A stretch of 64,000 bases of DNA. Origin: Alteromonas aquimaris. Its GTDB lineage: Bacteria; Pseudomonadota; Gammaproteobacteria; Enterobacterales; Alteromonadaceae. This document shows positions 51,029-60,626 of the stretch, piece by piece. How positions within the stretch are numbered: the stretch's first letter is position 1; each line of letters begins with the position of its first letter. The translations under genes were made by a program, and so were the position numbers. The stretch lies in contig NZ_JAPFRD010000011.1 in the NCBI RefSeq assembly GCF_026183695.1, positions 718,796-782,795 on the forward strand. The letters are read 5' to 3'. Under the pieces are notes generated by a model, which was not told where the DNA came from, did not search any database, and saw only the letters and a program-made list of their open reading frames with translations.

Positions 51029-52339
51029 TTACCAACGACGTTCTAAACGTCGACGAAGCCAAATGGCGAGGGTATTCATGGAAATTAAGAAGGCCAAAAG
51101 CACCATAATGGCCGCTGAAGTTCGTTCAACGAACGCGCGTTCAGGACTATCTGACCAAAGAAATATTTGTACCGGCAATGCCGTTGCTGGGTCGGTAATG
51201 GCACCCGGGATATCTACCACAAAGGCGACCATACCTATCATTAGCAATGGTGCGGTTTCACCTAATGCCTGCGCAAAGCCTATTATCGCTCCCGTGAGCA
51301 TGCCGGGCATAGCTAGCGGGAGAACATGATGAAGTACCATTTGCATCTTCGATGCACCTAACCCCAGTGCCGCATCACGTACCGAGGGTGGTACCGCTTT
51401 TATGGCGGCGCGACTTGAAATGATAATTGTCGGTAAGGTCATCAGCGTTAATACTAACCCTCCAACCAGGGGCAATGAACGTTGCATTTCGAAAAAGCCA
51501 ATAAATATCGCTAAGCCTAACAGTCCAAAGATTATTGACGGCACCGCAGCTAAATTATTGATATTAACTTCGATAAAATCGGTGAACTTGTTCTGCGGTG
51601 CGTATTCCTCCAGGTAAACAGCGGCTGCGACCCCTATAGGAAACGACAGCAGGATGGTGACTACCAGTGTCAGAAGTGAGCCCACCAATGCACCCAATAT
51701 ACCGGCTTGCTCCGGTTCCCGGGAATCCCCAGAGGTGAAAAATGTAGTATTAAAACGGCTTTCAACCTGGTTGTTGTCAATGAGGGTATCGACCCATCCC
51801 ATTTGTTTCTCGCTAATCCGCCCAGCAAAGGTATCGCCTTGGGCATCGTCACGATGTTTGACATAGGTATCGATGTCGTCATCAGCGAGCATCCACATAG
51901 GGACAGTCTGATTAAGTAATTGAGGATTTTCTTTCAGCTGTTCACGCAAGGTAAACGCCGCGCCGTTACTCACCACCGCATATAATGCTCTGCGGTCACG
52001 ACGACCAGAGGCTTCAGGAAATTGCTCTTTCAGCGCATTCCTGATCAAACTGTCATAATCCGCCGTCGCCAATTGATTGGCATCTGTGGGGTCATCCACT
52101 CCCATTTCTGTGGGATCAAAGGTAATATCTAACTTTACGTATGTTTGAAAAAACGCACTATGCCCTTTGGAAATAATATCGGTAAATAACACCACCAGAC
52201 ATAAAAGACCAAAGGCAATGGCACTGATCCCATACGCTCTGAAGCGCTTCTCCGCACGGTAACGTTTTTGCAAACTTTTATTCACTTTCTCTGCTGTAGA
52301 CAGAGTTCCATTCGAATTGGTCACTGTATTTCTTCCCAT
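51029..52339 (-). CDS. pstA: Phosphate ABC transporter permease PstA, long N-terminal form
   Basis: A 436-residue permease. The C-terminal 280 residues are the PstA core (GVAAAVYLEEYAPQNKFTDFIEVNINNLAAVPSIIFGLLG, then the EAA-type loop AALGLGASKMQMVLHHVLPLAMPGMLTG). The first about 150 residues hold one helix and a periplasmic region (FDPTEMGVDDPTDANQLATADYDSLI...), an extension found in Alteromonas/Shewanella-type PstA. It lies 18 bases before pstB and 5 bases after pstC. Confidence 0.94.
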   Translation of the reverse strand: MGRNTVTNSNGTLSTAEKVNKSLQKRYRAEKRFRAYGISAIAFGLLCLVVLFTDIISKGHSAFFQTYVKLDITFDPTEMGVDDPTDANQLATADYDSLIRNALKEQFPEASGRRDRRALYAVVSNGAAFTLREQLKENPQLLNQTVPMWMLADDDIDTYVKHRDDAQGDTFAGRISEKQMGWVDTLIDNNQVESRFNTTFFTSGDSREPEQAGILGALVGSLLTLVVTILLSFPIGVAAAVYLEEYAPQNKFTDFIEVNINNLAAVPSIIFGLLGLAIFIGFFEMQRSLPLVGGLVLTLMTLPTIIISSRAAIKAVPPSVRDAALGLGASKMQMVLHHVLPLAMPGMLTGAIIGFAQALGETAPLLMIGMVAFVVDIPGAITDPATALPVQIFLWSDSPERAFVERTSAAIMVLLAFLISMNTLAIWLRRRLERRW

Positions 52340-52344
52340 TTCAC

Positions 52345-53730
52345 TTATTCGTACTGTTCGCGATATTTTTTCACTACTAACAGTGCAACGTAATTAAGCA
52401 CCAGGGTGATAGTGAATAGCATTAAGCCCAAGGCAAATGCGGAGAGAGTTTTCGGACTATTGAATTCCTGGTCTCCGACCAGCAGGGTGACAATTTGAAC
52501 CGTCACGGTAGTCACCGATTCAAGAGGATTAGCGGTAAGATTCGCTGCAAGGCCGGCCGCCATCACTACAATCATGGTCTCACCGATAGCGCGCGACACC
52601 GCTAACAAAATGCCCCCTACGATACCAGGCAATGCCGCTGGAATAACCACTTGTTTGATGGTTTCTGAACGGGTGGCCCCAAGACCGTAGGCGCCATCTC
52701 GCAACGACTGCGGCACCGCGTTGATTACGTCGTCCGATAGCGAGGAAACAAAAGGGATAATCATAATCCCCATTACCAAGCCTGCTGCCAGCGCACTTTC
52801 CGATGATACACTCAAACCTATCAGGCCACCGGTATCACGAATAAAGGGGGCCACTGTTAATGCTGCAAAGAAGCCGTAAACCACGGTCGGAATACCGGCG
52901 AGGACTTCCAGTAGGGGTTTTACCGCACTGCGAACAGCGGGGCGCGCATATTCAGATAAGTAAATCGCCGCCATCAAGCCGGCAGGGACCGCAATTACCA
53001 TGGCGATAGCAGAGATTAATAATGTTCCCGCGAATAAGGGCACTGCACCAAAGGCTCCGCTGCCGCCAACCTGATCGGAACGAATAGCCATTTGCGGGCT
53101 CCATTCCAAGCCGAATAAAAACTCTGTTAAAGGAACTGATTGAAAGAAACGGATAGACTCAAAGAGTACTGAAAAGACAATTCCTGCCGTAGTGAAAATA
53201 GCAATAGAAGCACATATCAGTAATAGCCATTTAAAGCCTTTTTCTACCTGGCTGCGGGCGCGTGTCTTAGCTGACATTTTGGCCCAGACGACCAGCATAA
53301 TAACTAAAAACAAGGACGCCAGACAGGCAATAAGCGTTAGCTGACTGGTCTCACGTAAGCTTTGCAGTCGTTCAGCCGCGGCCACCATGTATGGTTCCGC
53401 CCCAGCTCGGGCCCCATTTTCAGCGGTGTTACTGATCATATTAAAGATCAGGCCACGCTCATTCGTTGGAAGCTCCAGCACCGCTTGAGGTAATTCCTGC
53501 ATTATCGCCTGGCTTATGATGACATCGTCAAACATCATCCACAGGGCAAGTAGAATAAAGCATGGGATACCACACCACATCGCCATTAGTGAGCCATAAT
53601 AGGTGGGCAGTGAGTTAAGTGACTTTCTTCCGCCCGTGGCCTGGCCAAGCTTTAAAGCACGGTATCGACCCAGAAAAAAAGTCATGGCAATTGTCGCAGC
53701 CATCACCATAAATATCTGCGAAAAATCCAT
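52345..53730 (-). CDS. pstC: Phosphate ABC transporter permease PstC, long form
   Basis: A 461-residue permease, larger than the usual 300-320. After a first helix and a periplasmic domain (about residues 60-140), the core has EFLFGLEWSPQ, PAGLMAAIYLSEYARPAVRSAVKPLLEVLAGIPTVVYGFFA and the loop GAYGLGATRSETIKQVVIPAALPGIVGG. ATG 53730 is chosen because AGAGG lies 5 bases upstream; a longer reading to 53808 would run into the hairpin after pstS. Confidence 0.93.
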   Translation of the reverse strand: MDFSQIFMVMAATIAMTFFLGRYRALKLGQATGGRKSLNSLPTYYGSLMAMWCGIPCFILLALWMMFDDVIISQAIMQELPQAVLELPTNERGLIFNMISNTAENGARAGAEPYMVAAAERLQSLRETSQLTLIACLASLFLVIMLVVWAKMSAKTRARSQVEKGFKWLLLICASIAIFTTAGIVFSVLFESIRFFQSVPLTEFLFGLEWSPQMAIRSDQVGGSGAFGAVPLFAGTLLISAIAMVIAVPAGLMAAIYLSEYARPAVRSAVKPLLEVLAGIPTVVYGFFAALTVAPFIRDTGGLIGLSVSSESALAAGLVMGIMIIPFVSSLSDDVINAVPQSLRDGAYGLGATRSETIKQVVIPAALPGIVGGILLAVSRAIGETMIVVMAAGLAANLTANPLESVTTVTVQIVTLLVGDQEFNSPKTLSAFALGLMLFTITLVLNYVALLVVKKYREQYE

Positions 53731-53806
53731 AGTACCTCTAATATATCTAGCGTATTTCTGAAACAGCCGCTGTCTTAGTGAAAGCGTCTCATTGTTTATA
53801 GCGCTC

Positions 53807-53834
53807 AAAAGCCAGTCTGTGAAGACTGGCTTTT
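53807..53834 (-). terminator. Hairpin between pstS and pstC (attenuator-like)
   Basis: AAAAGCCAGTCT and AGACTGGCTTTT form a 12-bp stem with a 4-base loop, ending in four T on the minus strand. It lies in the 152-base gap between pstS and pstC. Partial termination here, or protection of the pstS mRNA, would give far more binding protein than permease, the normal arrangement for such transporters. Confidence 0.72.
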
Positions 53835-53882
53835 ACCAATACCAAATCACCTGAATTTGGTAGGGCGTATTGCAAAATTCTG

Positions 53883-54959
53883 TTAAAGGGTGGTTAGTGA
53901 TTCAACCTTTTCTCTTACTGCGTCGAGTTTATCCTCGCTAAGGGGGATCATTCCTTTATCGGTAAGATAACCTTCTTCACCTGCTGTCTTTTTGCTGGTA
54001 AATTCGGCCAAATATTCGCGAATACCAGGGATCATACCCACGTGGGCTTTCTTTACATAAAAATAAAGAGGCCGGGAAACAGGATATGCTCCATCCGCAA
54101 TCGACTCGAAAGTAGGGGCCTGCCCATCAATGGCTGAGCCTTGAATCTGATCGATATTTTGATCCAGGAAACTAAAGCCAAAAATGCCTAATGCGTTGGG
54201 GTTTGCATTTAATTTTTGGACGATAAGATTATCGTTCTCGCCCGCTTCAACAAAGGCGCCGTCTTCGCGAACAGTATGGCAAATACCTTTAAACTTGTTT
54301 TTAAGTTGTTTGGACTTTGTAGCATCGCTTTCAGCTTTGGATTGTTTCTCAATATTTGCGATCCAATCGATTTCCTTACAGCCTTCTTCCATTACCAGTT
54401 CTACAAATGCATCGCGCGTTCCCGACGTAGGAGGGGGTCCCAACACTTCGATTTTACGCTTTGGAAGCGAAGGGTTTACCTCGCTCCACATCTTATATGG
54501 ATTTTCAATTAATGTTTCGCCGCCTTTAGGGTCCGGAACCTCTTTAGCCAGCGCCAGAAATAAATCTTTTCGGCTTAAATCCAACTGCTTTGCGTTGGCC
54601 GAATTACCAATGACGATGCCGTCGTAGCCAATCAAGACTTCAACTATGCCCTTCACACCGTTCTCTTTACACATGTCGACTTCGCTGGACTTAATTGCAC
54701 GAGATGCATTGGTGATATCAGGGAACTGTACTCCGATACCCTGACAGAAAAGCTTAATGCCGCCACCCGAACCGGTAGCTTCTACCTTCGGTGTTTTAAA
54801 CTGTGTGGATTTACCAAAACGCTCTGCAACCACGGTGGAAAAAGGGTACACCGTAGATGAGCCTACAATGTTGATGTAATCACGGCTTTGAGCGTGAGCC
54901 TGCATACCAATGGCCGATGTAGCGGCAAGCATAGTAATAGTAGAAATCAATTTTTTCAT
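53883..54959 (-). CDS. pstS: Periplasmic phosphate-binding protein
   Basis: A 358-residue phosphate-binding protein with a signal peptide (MKKLISTITMLAATSAIGMQAHA). Phosphate-binding loops are visible: NIVGSSTVYPFS, TGSGGGIKLFC, DITNASRAIKSSE and GPPPTSGTRDAFVELV. It delivers phosphate to the PstC/A channel. It is the first gene of the pst operon, directly behind the Pho-box promoter, and is followed by a hairpin before pstC. Confidence 0.95.
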   Translation of the reverse strand: MKKLISTITMLAATSAIGMQAHAQSRDYINIVGSSTVYPFSTVVAERFGKSTQFKTPKVEATGSGGGIKLFCQGIGVQFPDITNASRAIKSSEVDMCKENGVKGIVEVLIGYDGIVIGNSANAKQLDLSRKDLFLALAKEVPDPKGGETLIENPYKMWSEVNPSLPKRKIEVLGPPPTSGTRDAFVELVMEEGCKEIDWIANIEKQSKAESDATKSKQLKNKFKGICHTVREDGAFVEAGENDNLIVQKLNANPNALGIFGFSFLDQNIDQIQGSAIDGQAPTFESIADGAYPVSRPLYFYVKKAHVGMIPGIREYLAEFTSKKTAGEEGYLTDKGMIPLSEDKLDAVREKVESLTTL

Positions 54960-55004
54960 AACGTCCTCACAAAATCCTTAGCGGTAGCTTTAAGTGATGC
55001 GTGG

Positions 55005-55047
55005 AGTATAAATGCCCAATGTGACACTTTTATGACAAATATGACAG
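55005..55047 (-). promoter_or_regulatory. Pho-box promoter of the pst operon
   Basis: On the minus strand three TGTCA-type repeats follow each other about every 10-11 bases: CTGTCAT (55047-55041), TGTCAT (55037-55032) and GTGTCAC (55028-55022). The first two fit a Pho box (CTGTCAT-ATT-TGTCATA). A good -10 element TATACT lies at 55010-55005. This is a classical PhoB-activated promoter lacking a -35 box, 46 bases upstream of the pstS start. Confidence 0.87.
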
Positions 55048-55120
55048 TGAAGTGTAGTACAGATTAGTGAGAAAAGAAGTTCAGGCTGGAAACGGTCCAG
55101 CCTGAACGGATAGTGCAGAA

Positions 55121-56392
55121 TTAAGCGCCGAAGGCCGCTTTGATAAGATAGAAAAAGATAATTGAAAGACACGCACCAGCAGGCAAGGTGATCACCCACG
55201 ACACAACGATATTGCGTACCACGCCTAAGTTTAATGCAGCAATACCGCGCGCCATACCTACACCTAAAACGGCTCCCACCAACGTCTGCGTTGTTGAAAT
55301 GGGCAAGCCGGTGCCCGAAGCAATGACCACTGTACAGGCCGCAGCGAGTTCAGCAGCAAAACCACGACTTGGGGTCAAATGAGTTATGCCTTTACCAATG
55401 GTTCGAATGACTCGATGACCAAATAGTGCCAGACCCGCGACAATACCCAGGCCACCTAATGGCAGGATCCACCAGACCAGCGAAGCCTTAGCCGCAATTT
55501 CACCCCCACTGGATACTATGCTGACCACTGCCGCTAGCGGGCCAATGGCGTTAGCCACGTCATTCGAGCCGTGGGCAAATGCCATACAGCAAGCGGTGAC
55601 AACCATCAATATTGCAAATACCTTTTCTACATTGGCAAACTGTGTGCCTTTATCTGCGGTCACTTCAAATTTGATTCGTCTAATCGCAAAATAACCCACT
55701 ATGCCTATTAGAATGGCAATAGCGATAGCAATCATATATCCCTGATCAGCAGGAAGATCTAAACCAACGTGTTTTAAACCTTTCTTGATGGTTACCAACG
55801 CCATCACGAAGCCCGCTAGCGCCATATAAAAGGGCACATATTTTTTGGCATTTTCAAAAGGTCTGTCGGTATCGAAAATGAGCTTCTGCGCGCTTTGGAA
55901 AATCAGGTAGGCAATGAAGCCGGATATAGCCGGGGTAATAATCCAGCTGCCGACGATGCCGCCAACCTTACCCCATGAGACTGCGTCCATACTCACGCCT
56001 ACTGCCGCAAAGCCTACGATCGCGCCTACGATTGAGTGTGTGGTGGACACGGGCCAACCTAAGTATGAAGCAAAAGCCAGCCAGATACCCGCAGCCAGGA
56101 GGGCGGAAATCATGCCAAACACAAGCAGTTCTGGTGTATCGACAAAATAACCGGAATCAATAATGCCTTTTCGAATGGTAGAGGTCACTTCACCACCCGC
56201 TAGATAGGCACCGGCGAATTCAAACACCATGGCGATTAAAATAGCTTGTTTAATGGTGAGGGCTTTTGAGCCCACCGAGGTTCCCATTGCATTGGCAACA
56301 TCGTTTGCACCTATACCCCAGGCCATTAAGAAGCCCACGCCGGCAGCGATTAGAATGAGTAGCGTGCCGTAATTCGTTAAAATATCCATCAA
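55121..56392 (-). CDS. pitA: Low-affinity inorganic phosphate transporter (PiT family)
   Basis: A 423-residue permease of the PiT family. Both signature repeats are present: MAWGIGANDVANAMGTSVGSKALT near the N-terminus and MAFAHGSNDVANAIGPLAAVV in the second half, each with the GANDVANA motif. It takes up metal-phosphate with H+ or Na+. Ten bases separate it from the DUF47 gene upstream, so they form an operon. It lies downstream of the pst operon promoter region, with the same orientation but its own transcription unit. Confidence 0.94.
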   Translation of the reverse strand: MMDILTNYGTLLILIAAGVGFLMAWGIGANDVANAMGTSVGSKALTIKQAILIAMVFEFAGAYLAGGEVTSTIRKGIIDSGYFVDTPELLVFGMISALLAAGIWLAFASYLGWPVSTTHSIVGAIVGFAAVGVSMDAVSWGKVGGIVGSWIITPAISGFIAYLIFQSAQKLIFDTDRPFENAKKYVPFYMALAGFVMALVTIKKGLKHVGLDLPADQGYMIAIAIAILIGIVGYFAIRRIKFEVTADKGTQFANVEKVFAILMVVTACCMAFAHGSNDVANAIGPLAAVVSIVSSGGEIAAKASLVWWILPLGGLGIVAGLALFGHRVIRTIGKGITHLTPSRGFAAELAAACTVVIASGTGLPISTTQTLVGAVLGVGMARGIAALNLGVVRNIVVSWVITLPAGACLSIIFFYLIKAAFGA

Positions 56393-56402
56393 ATATTACT
56401 CT

Positions 56403-57080
56403 TTAATTCGCTAACATTAGTTCTAGACGCGAACCAACGCGCTCTGAAGTGTCGGCTAATCCGCCAACCCATTCGATAATGTTGTACAAGAATACGACAT
56501 CAACCGGGTTAAGTTCGGACTCGATTGCCCGCAGCTTGCGTCGAATTGCGACCTGCATACCATCGGTTTCATCTTCGATACGATCAAGGTGTTCAATCAT
56601 ATTTTCCACCAGGCGGACTTCACGACCTTTGAAGCCCGTCTCTAACAAATCATCAAGCTCATTGATAACCTTTCTGGCCTGTTCGGTGGCGTCGAGGCAA
56701 CGCACCAAATAGGTCATGAAGTCATCTTGAAGTTGCGAAGGAATAGGCAGTTCACGCCCTAAAACACGCCCAGAAATATCTTTGGCTTTGTTTGCGATCT
56801 TGTCCTGCTGGGTCAGCAGGTCGAGCAAATCCTGACGCTGAATAGGCATGAAAATGCCACTAGGTAAACTAATGCGTAACTCGCGTTTGATTACATCCGC
56901 TTTTTTTTCTAGTTGGGATATCGACTTTTGTAACCTTTCCGCTTCCTGCCAATCTTGTTTAAAAACGGCTTCAAAAAACGGTAACAATTGCTGGCTACAA
57001 TCGTGCACCACGTTGATGTGGTCTTCGAGTGGCTTAAGGGGAGACTTTGCAAACACCCCTAAAAATGAATTTCCAGGCAT
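56403..57080 (-). CDS. DUF47/TIGR00153 family protein, Pit accessory regulator
   Basis: A 225-residue helical protein related to PhoU in fold. It has MPGNSFLGVFAKSPLKPLEDHI at the start and HLDRIEDETDGMQVAIRRKLRAIESELNPVDVVFLYNIIEWVGGLADTSERVGSRLELM at the end, as in TIGR00153. Met at 57080 is chosen as start because it matches the family N-terminus; a start 4 codons upstream is possible. In related bacteria the partner gene controls or stabilises the Pit transporter. Confidence 0.9.
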   Translation of the reverse strand: MPGNSFLGVFAKSPLKPLEDHINVVHDCSQQLLPFFEAVFKQDWQEAERLQKSISQLEKKADVIKRELRISLPSGIFMPIQRQDLLDLLTQQDKIANKAKDISGRVLGRELPIPSQLQDDFMTYLVRCLDATEQARKVINELDDLLETGFKGREVRLVENMIEHLDRIEDETDGMQVAIRRKLRAIESELNPVDVVFLYNIIEWVGGLADTSERVGSRLELMLAN

Positions 57081-57498
57081 AATGTCATTCACTTTGTTAG
57101 TTAAAATTTATCTGACAGAAGGATAGTGTAGTCTTTTACACTTGGATTTAGCTTATCCTGTCTGAATCGAAATTCTCTCGCTCGATCCATCGAAACGGCG
57201 CGCATCATACACTAACCTTTCGAAGGTTTCGAAGTTTTCAATTCCATTCTGCCGATTGAAAAATGAACTATCCGCTTTTTGCATATAAAACGCAAACCTT
57301 AACTGTAGATAAAGTCTCACTTTTTTCCTAGCTCAACTCAAAGCCAGATAAGACCTTAGGGTATATATTTTTTACAGTTTGAGTGTTTTTTAAGCTATGG
57401 AAGGGCTGCCTAGCTAGGGCAAACCCTACCTTATTAAACCACGACTCGCATAAATCATACTCGGCAGGACTACCTATTACACAGTGAACTTTCATTTT
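57081..57498. other. Gene-free interval between DUF47 and RND genes
   Basis: 418 bases, AT-rich, with several short dyads such as CCTAGCTAGG near 57409. No gene of useful length or recognisable promoter stands out. It should contain the promoter of the pit operon (minus) and the 3' end of the RND operon. Confidence 0.5.
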
Positions 57499-60400
57499 TT
57501 ATGAATAACGACACCTGCCCGCATCTTTCGGCGTGAGCTTAAATAGCAACGAATACATCACCGGCACCACGCCTAATGTCAACAGCGTTCCAATCGCTAA
57601 TCCAAAAGCAATAGCCGCTGCCATCCCGTAAAACAGCACATCGCCGCTAAGCATTAGCGGCACAAGACCTAAGATTGTGGTGAAAGCCGACATAAGTATC
57701 GGTCTTAAACGCCTGACACTGGCTGAAACAATCGCTTCTGATTCAGCGGGGGGGGGGTGGTTGCCGGAACGAAGCTCTTCTCTTTCCGTATCAATTCGTT
57801 CGATTAGAACAATGCCGTTGTTAACGATTATTCCAGCTAGCGCATACAACCCTAAAATGACCATAAAGCCCAAATCGGCCCGCATAATCAATAATCCAAG
57901 GGCTGCCCCGATGACAATAAGCGGGATCGTGAAAACAATAATTAATGTTTTTCGATACGAACGAAATTGCGCGATGAGCAATAACACAATCAGTCCCAAG
58001 CATAGGGGCAAATACTTATTGAGGGATTGCTGGGAATTTTGGGATTCCTCGATGACGCCGTCATATTCAATTTCATAACCATAGGGTAAGCTGGCCCGCA
58101 GCTCGTTGATTTCTTTTGCCAGGATGGGTTTTAGCTCCTCTGCATTATGCACGTGACTTTTCCCCTCCACCGTGATGGTGCGAAACAAGTTCTCGCGGGC
58201 AATACGTGCGAACCCTGTTTCGAACCGAATCTCGGCTACCTGAGTAAGGGGGACGCTGACTTGTCTGGATTGTGAGTAAATATTCACGCTCTTAATGCGC
58301 GCCAAATTATAGCGTTCATCTTCTGCCGCTTGCACCACAATCGGCAAAATGTCATCGCCTTCATAAAACTGGGTGATGATCCGGCCGGAAAAATAGGTGT
58401 TCAAGGTTTGTGCGATATCGCTTGAACTCACCCCGGCGCGTCTGGCTTTTTGTTGGTTGATATCCAATTTGATTTGGGTGACACGGTTTTCCCAATCATT
58501 TCTGATATCGTATGCCCCAGGCTGACTGGCCAACAGTTGCTCAATTTTTTGCGCCGTTGCGAACAACAAATCTTTGTCTGGTCCTTTAACTTGGATATCT
58601 ATTTTACTGGAGTCGGAAGGGCCTAAAAACATTTTTGAAACCCGGGCGAAGACCGCTGGGAAATCATCGGCAAACATTTTGCGTAATGCATCAATGGTGG
58701 GCGTGGTATGTTCCCTTTTTTCCACATCGATCATGATAAAGCCTTTCGATGGTTCCGGATCAATCGGGGTGAGCGAGAGCACAAAGCGCGGCCCGCCAAA
58801 CCCGCCATAGCCCACATGTTTTTTCACAAAGGGAAACTGTTCCTTATTATCCAGGCGCGCAAAAATCTCTTGCATCGTTGCTTCGGTGTCTTTAATCGAA
58901 CTTCCTGCGGGCATGTCTAAATAAATCAGAATCTGGGAGCGGTCAGAGTCGGGGAAAAACTTTGTCGGAACTTGCATCATCGCAAATACCCCCAACCCGA
59001 ACAGGACGAGCATTCCCAACATAAACAACCCGCGACTATGGAGCACCTTACGTAACAGGGTCTCATAAAAAGGGTTTAAGCGGTTAAACAGACGGCTTAA
59101 ATTAAATGACTCACGTTGCGGCGCTTTTTTAACGGTGTCAAGAATAAAGTGATAACACAGATAAGGGGTAATGGTTTGCGACAATATCCACGAAATGATC
59201 AGTGAGATTAGAATAATCAGGGATACTGAGCGGGTATACTCCCCAGAGGGACTCTCTGCCAGCATCAATGGCAGAAATACCAAAATCGTTGTCAGCGAAG
59301 AGGTTAATAAGGGGAATGCCAGTTGTCGACTACAGTCATGCATGGCTTGATCGCGGGTTTCGCCCAGTTCCAATCGTCGTTTGAAATCTTCAGCTACGAC
59401 AATACCGTTGTCTACCAGAATACCCAGAGAAATAATTAAGGTTGCCAGTGACATCCGCTCTAAGACCATGCCGGTTAATGCCATCACGGCAATGGTTAGT
59501 AAAATCACGCCAGGAACGATAGCGCCCACAATCAAACCTGCACGCACCCCAAGAAAAAGTATTACTATGGCGCACACAATGGCCAGGGTTTCCAGTACAT
59601 TTATGCTCACCCCGTTCACTGCCAATTCCACGACATCGGCTTGACGAGTAATGGTTTCTAGCGCAATTCCTGCTGGTAATGTATCGTTCAGTTCAGCCAT
59701 AAGCTGTTCCATGGCGGGGGTAAATTCGAGCACATCGGTAGTATCATTTTTGGCAATGGCAAAGATGATCGCGCGCTCCCCTTTGTAGAAGGCGGTTTGA
59801 CTGGGGGGATCCACTAAGCGTCGGCTGATTGACGCTATATCTTTTAGTGGAACTGTCTCTTCTTGTCCCGGGACGGCAACCAGCGCCTCGGCCACAGCTT
59901 GTACCGACTCGAAATACCCAGAAGGTTGAATAGTATAATTGGTGCCGTTAGCCTCTACGGTCCCCCCCGGCTGAATCACATTTTGTTGTTGTAGATTCTC
60001 GACTAACTGAGCCGGCGAGAGCCCCATCTGGGCCAGCTTACCGTTGTTAAATTCAATGGTGATTTGCTCAGGGATGACGCCAAGTAAATCAATCCGTTTA
60101 ACTCCATCCACTTTAAACATGGTGTCGCGAATATGCTGAGCCATATCAAAGCGTTCGCCAAGGGGGTAACTTTTATCTGCTACCAGTGCCACCGTTAGTA
60201 CGGCCACATCACCAAAGTTATCGTTTACTAACGGCGTTGAAGTACCTTCTGGAAGCTGGTTTCTGACCTGCTCTAATTCATCGCGCAGGTCGTCCCAGAT
60301 CTGCTCTAACTCAAAAAAACGGTCCTGAATCTGCACATGTAAAATTGACTGGCCGGTCATTGATACAGAACGAATTTCTTTTACCTCGGGTAACTTACGC

Positions 60401-60615
60401 GCCGCTTCTTCAAGGGTTTTTGTTATCAACAACTCTACTTTATCAGCCGGTAAGCCAGGGTATTGCGTTTTAACCACCGCTTCGCGAATGGTAATGCTGG
60501 GGTCTTCCTGGGCCGGTAAGTTAAAGTAACTGAACAGACCATACAACATCATCGTAACGATCACGGCCAACATTAAACGATTGTGAACCAGACTAAGCTC
60601 AGATAAAGACTTCAT
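57499..60615 (-). CDS. RND-family efflux transporter permease
   Basis: A 1038-residue inner-membrane RND pump with the usual 12 helices and two large periplasmic loops. Helix 4 reads SLGILVDNGIVVAEDF, so the usual Asp-Asp pair of HAE1 pumps is Asp-Asn here, as in several subgroups. Other signatures include FPLLTSSLTTILVFLPLMLAESPSGEYT, ALAGIIVNNGIVLIERI and SVRRLRPILMSAFTTILGLVPLML. It follows its membrane-fusion partner by 11 bases. No outer-membrane TolC-like gene is adjacent. Substrates cannot be predicted. Confidence 0.93.
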   Translation of the reverse strand: MKSLSELSLVHNRLMLAVIVTMMLYGLFSYFNLPAQEDPSITIREAVVKTQYPGLPADKVELLITKTLEEAARKLPEVKEIRSVSMTGQSILHVQIQDRFFELEQIWDDLRDELEQVRNQLPEGTSTPLVNDNFGDVAVLTVALVADKSYPLGERFDMAQHIRDTMFKVDGVKRIDLLGVIPEQITIEFNNGKLAQMGLSPAQLVENLQQQNVIQPGGTVEANGTNYTIQPSGYFESVQAVAEALVAVPGQEETVPLKDIASISRRLVDPPSQTAFYKGERAIIFAIAKNDTTDVLEFTPAMEQLMAELNDTLPAGIALETITRQADVVELAVNGVSINVLETLAIVCAIVILFLGVRAGLIVGAIVPGVILLTIAVMALTGMVLERMSLATLIISLGILVDNGIVVAEDFKRRLELGETRDQAMHDCSRQLAFPLLTSSLTTILVFLPLMLAESPSGEYTRSVSLIILISLIISWILSQTITPYLCYHFILDTVKKAPQRESFNLSRLFNRLNPFYETLLRKVLHSRGLFMLGMLVLFGLGVFAMMQVPTKFFPDSDRSQILIYLDMPAGSSIKDTEATMQEIFARLDNKEQFPFVKKHVGYGGFGGPRFVLSLTPIDPEPSKGFIMIDVEKREHTTPTIDALRKMFADDFPAVFARVSKMFLGPSDSSKIDIQVKGPDKDLLFATAQKIEQLLASQPGAYDIRNDWENRVTQIKLDINQQKARRAGVSSSDIAQTLNTYFSGRIITQFYEGDDILPIVVQAAEDERYNLARIKSVNIYSQSRQVSVPLTQVAEIRFETGFARIARENLFRTITVEGKSHVHNAEELKPILAKEINELRASLPYGYEIEYDGVIEESQNSQQSLNKYLPLCLGLIVLLLIAQFRSYRKTLIIVFTIPLIVIGAALGLLIMRADLGFMVILGLYALAGIIVNNGIVLIERIDTEREELRSGNHPPPAESEAIVSASVRRLRPILMSAFTTILGLVPLMLSGDVLFYGMAAAIAFGLAIGTLLTLGVVPVMYSLLFKLTPKDAGRCRYS

Positions 60616-60626
60616 CGCTTAGCTCC

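Noticed and set aside
53731-53808. Longer N-terminal start for pstC
   Set aside because: The extension reaches the pstS-pstC hairpin and lacks a ribosome-binding site; 53730 has AGAGG at good spacing.
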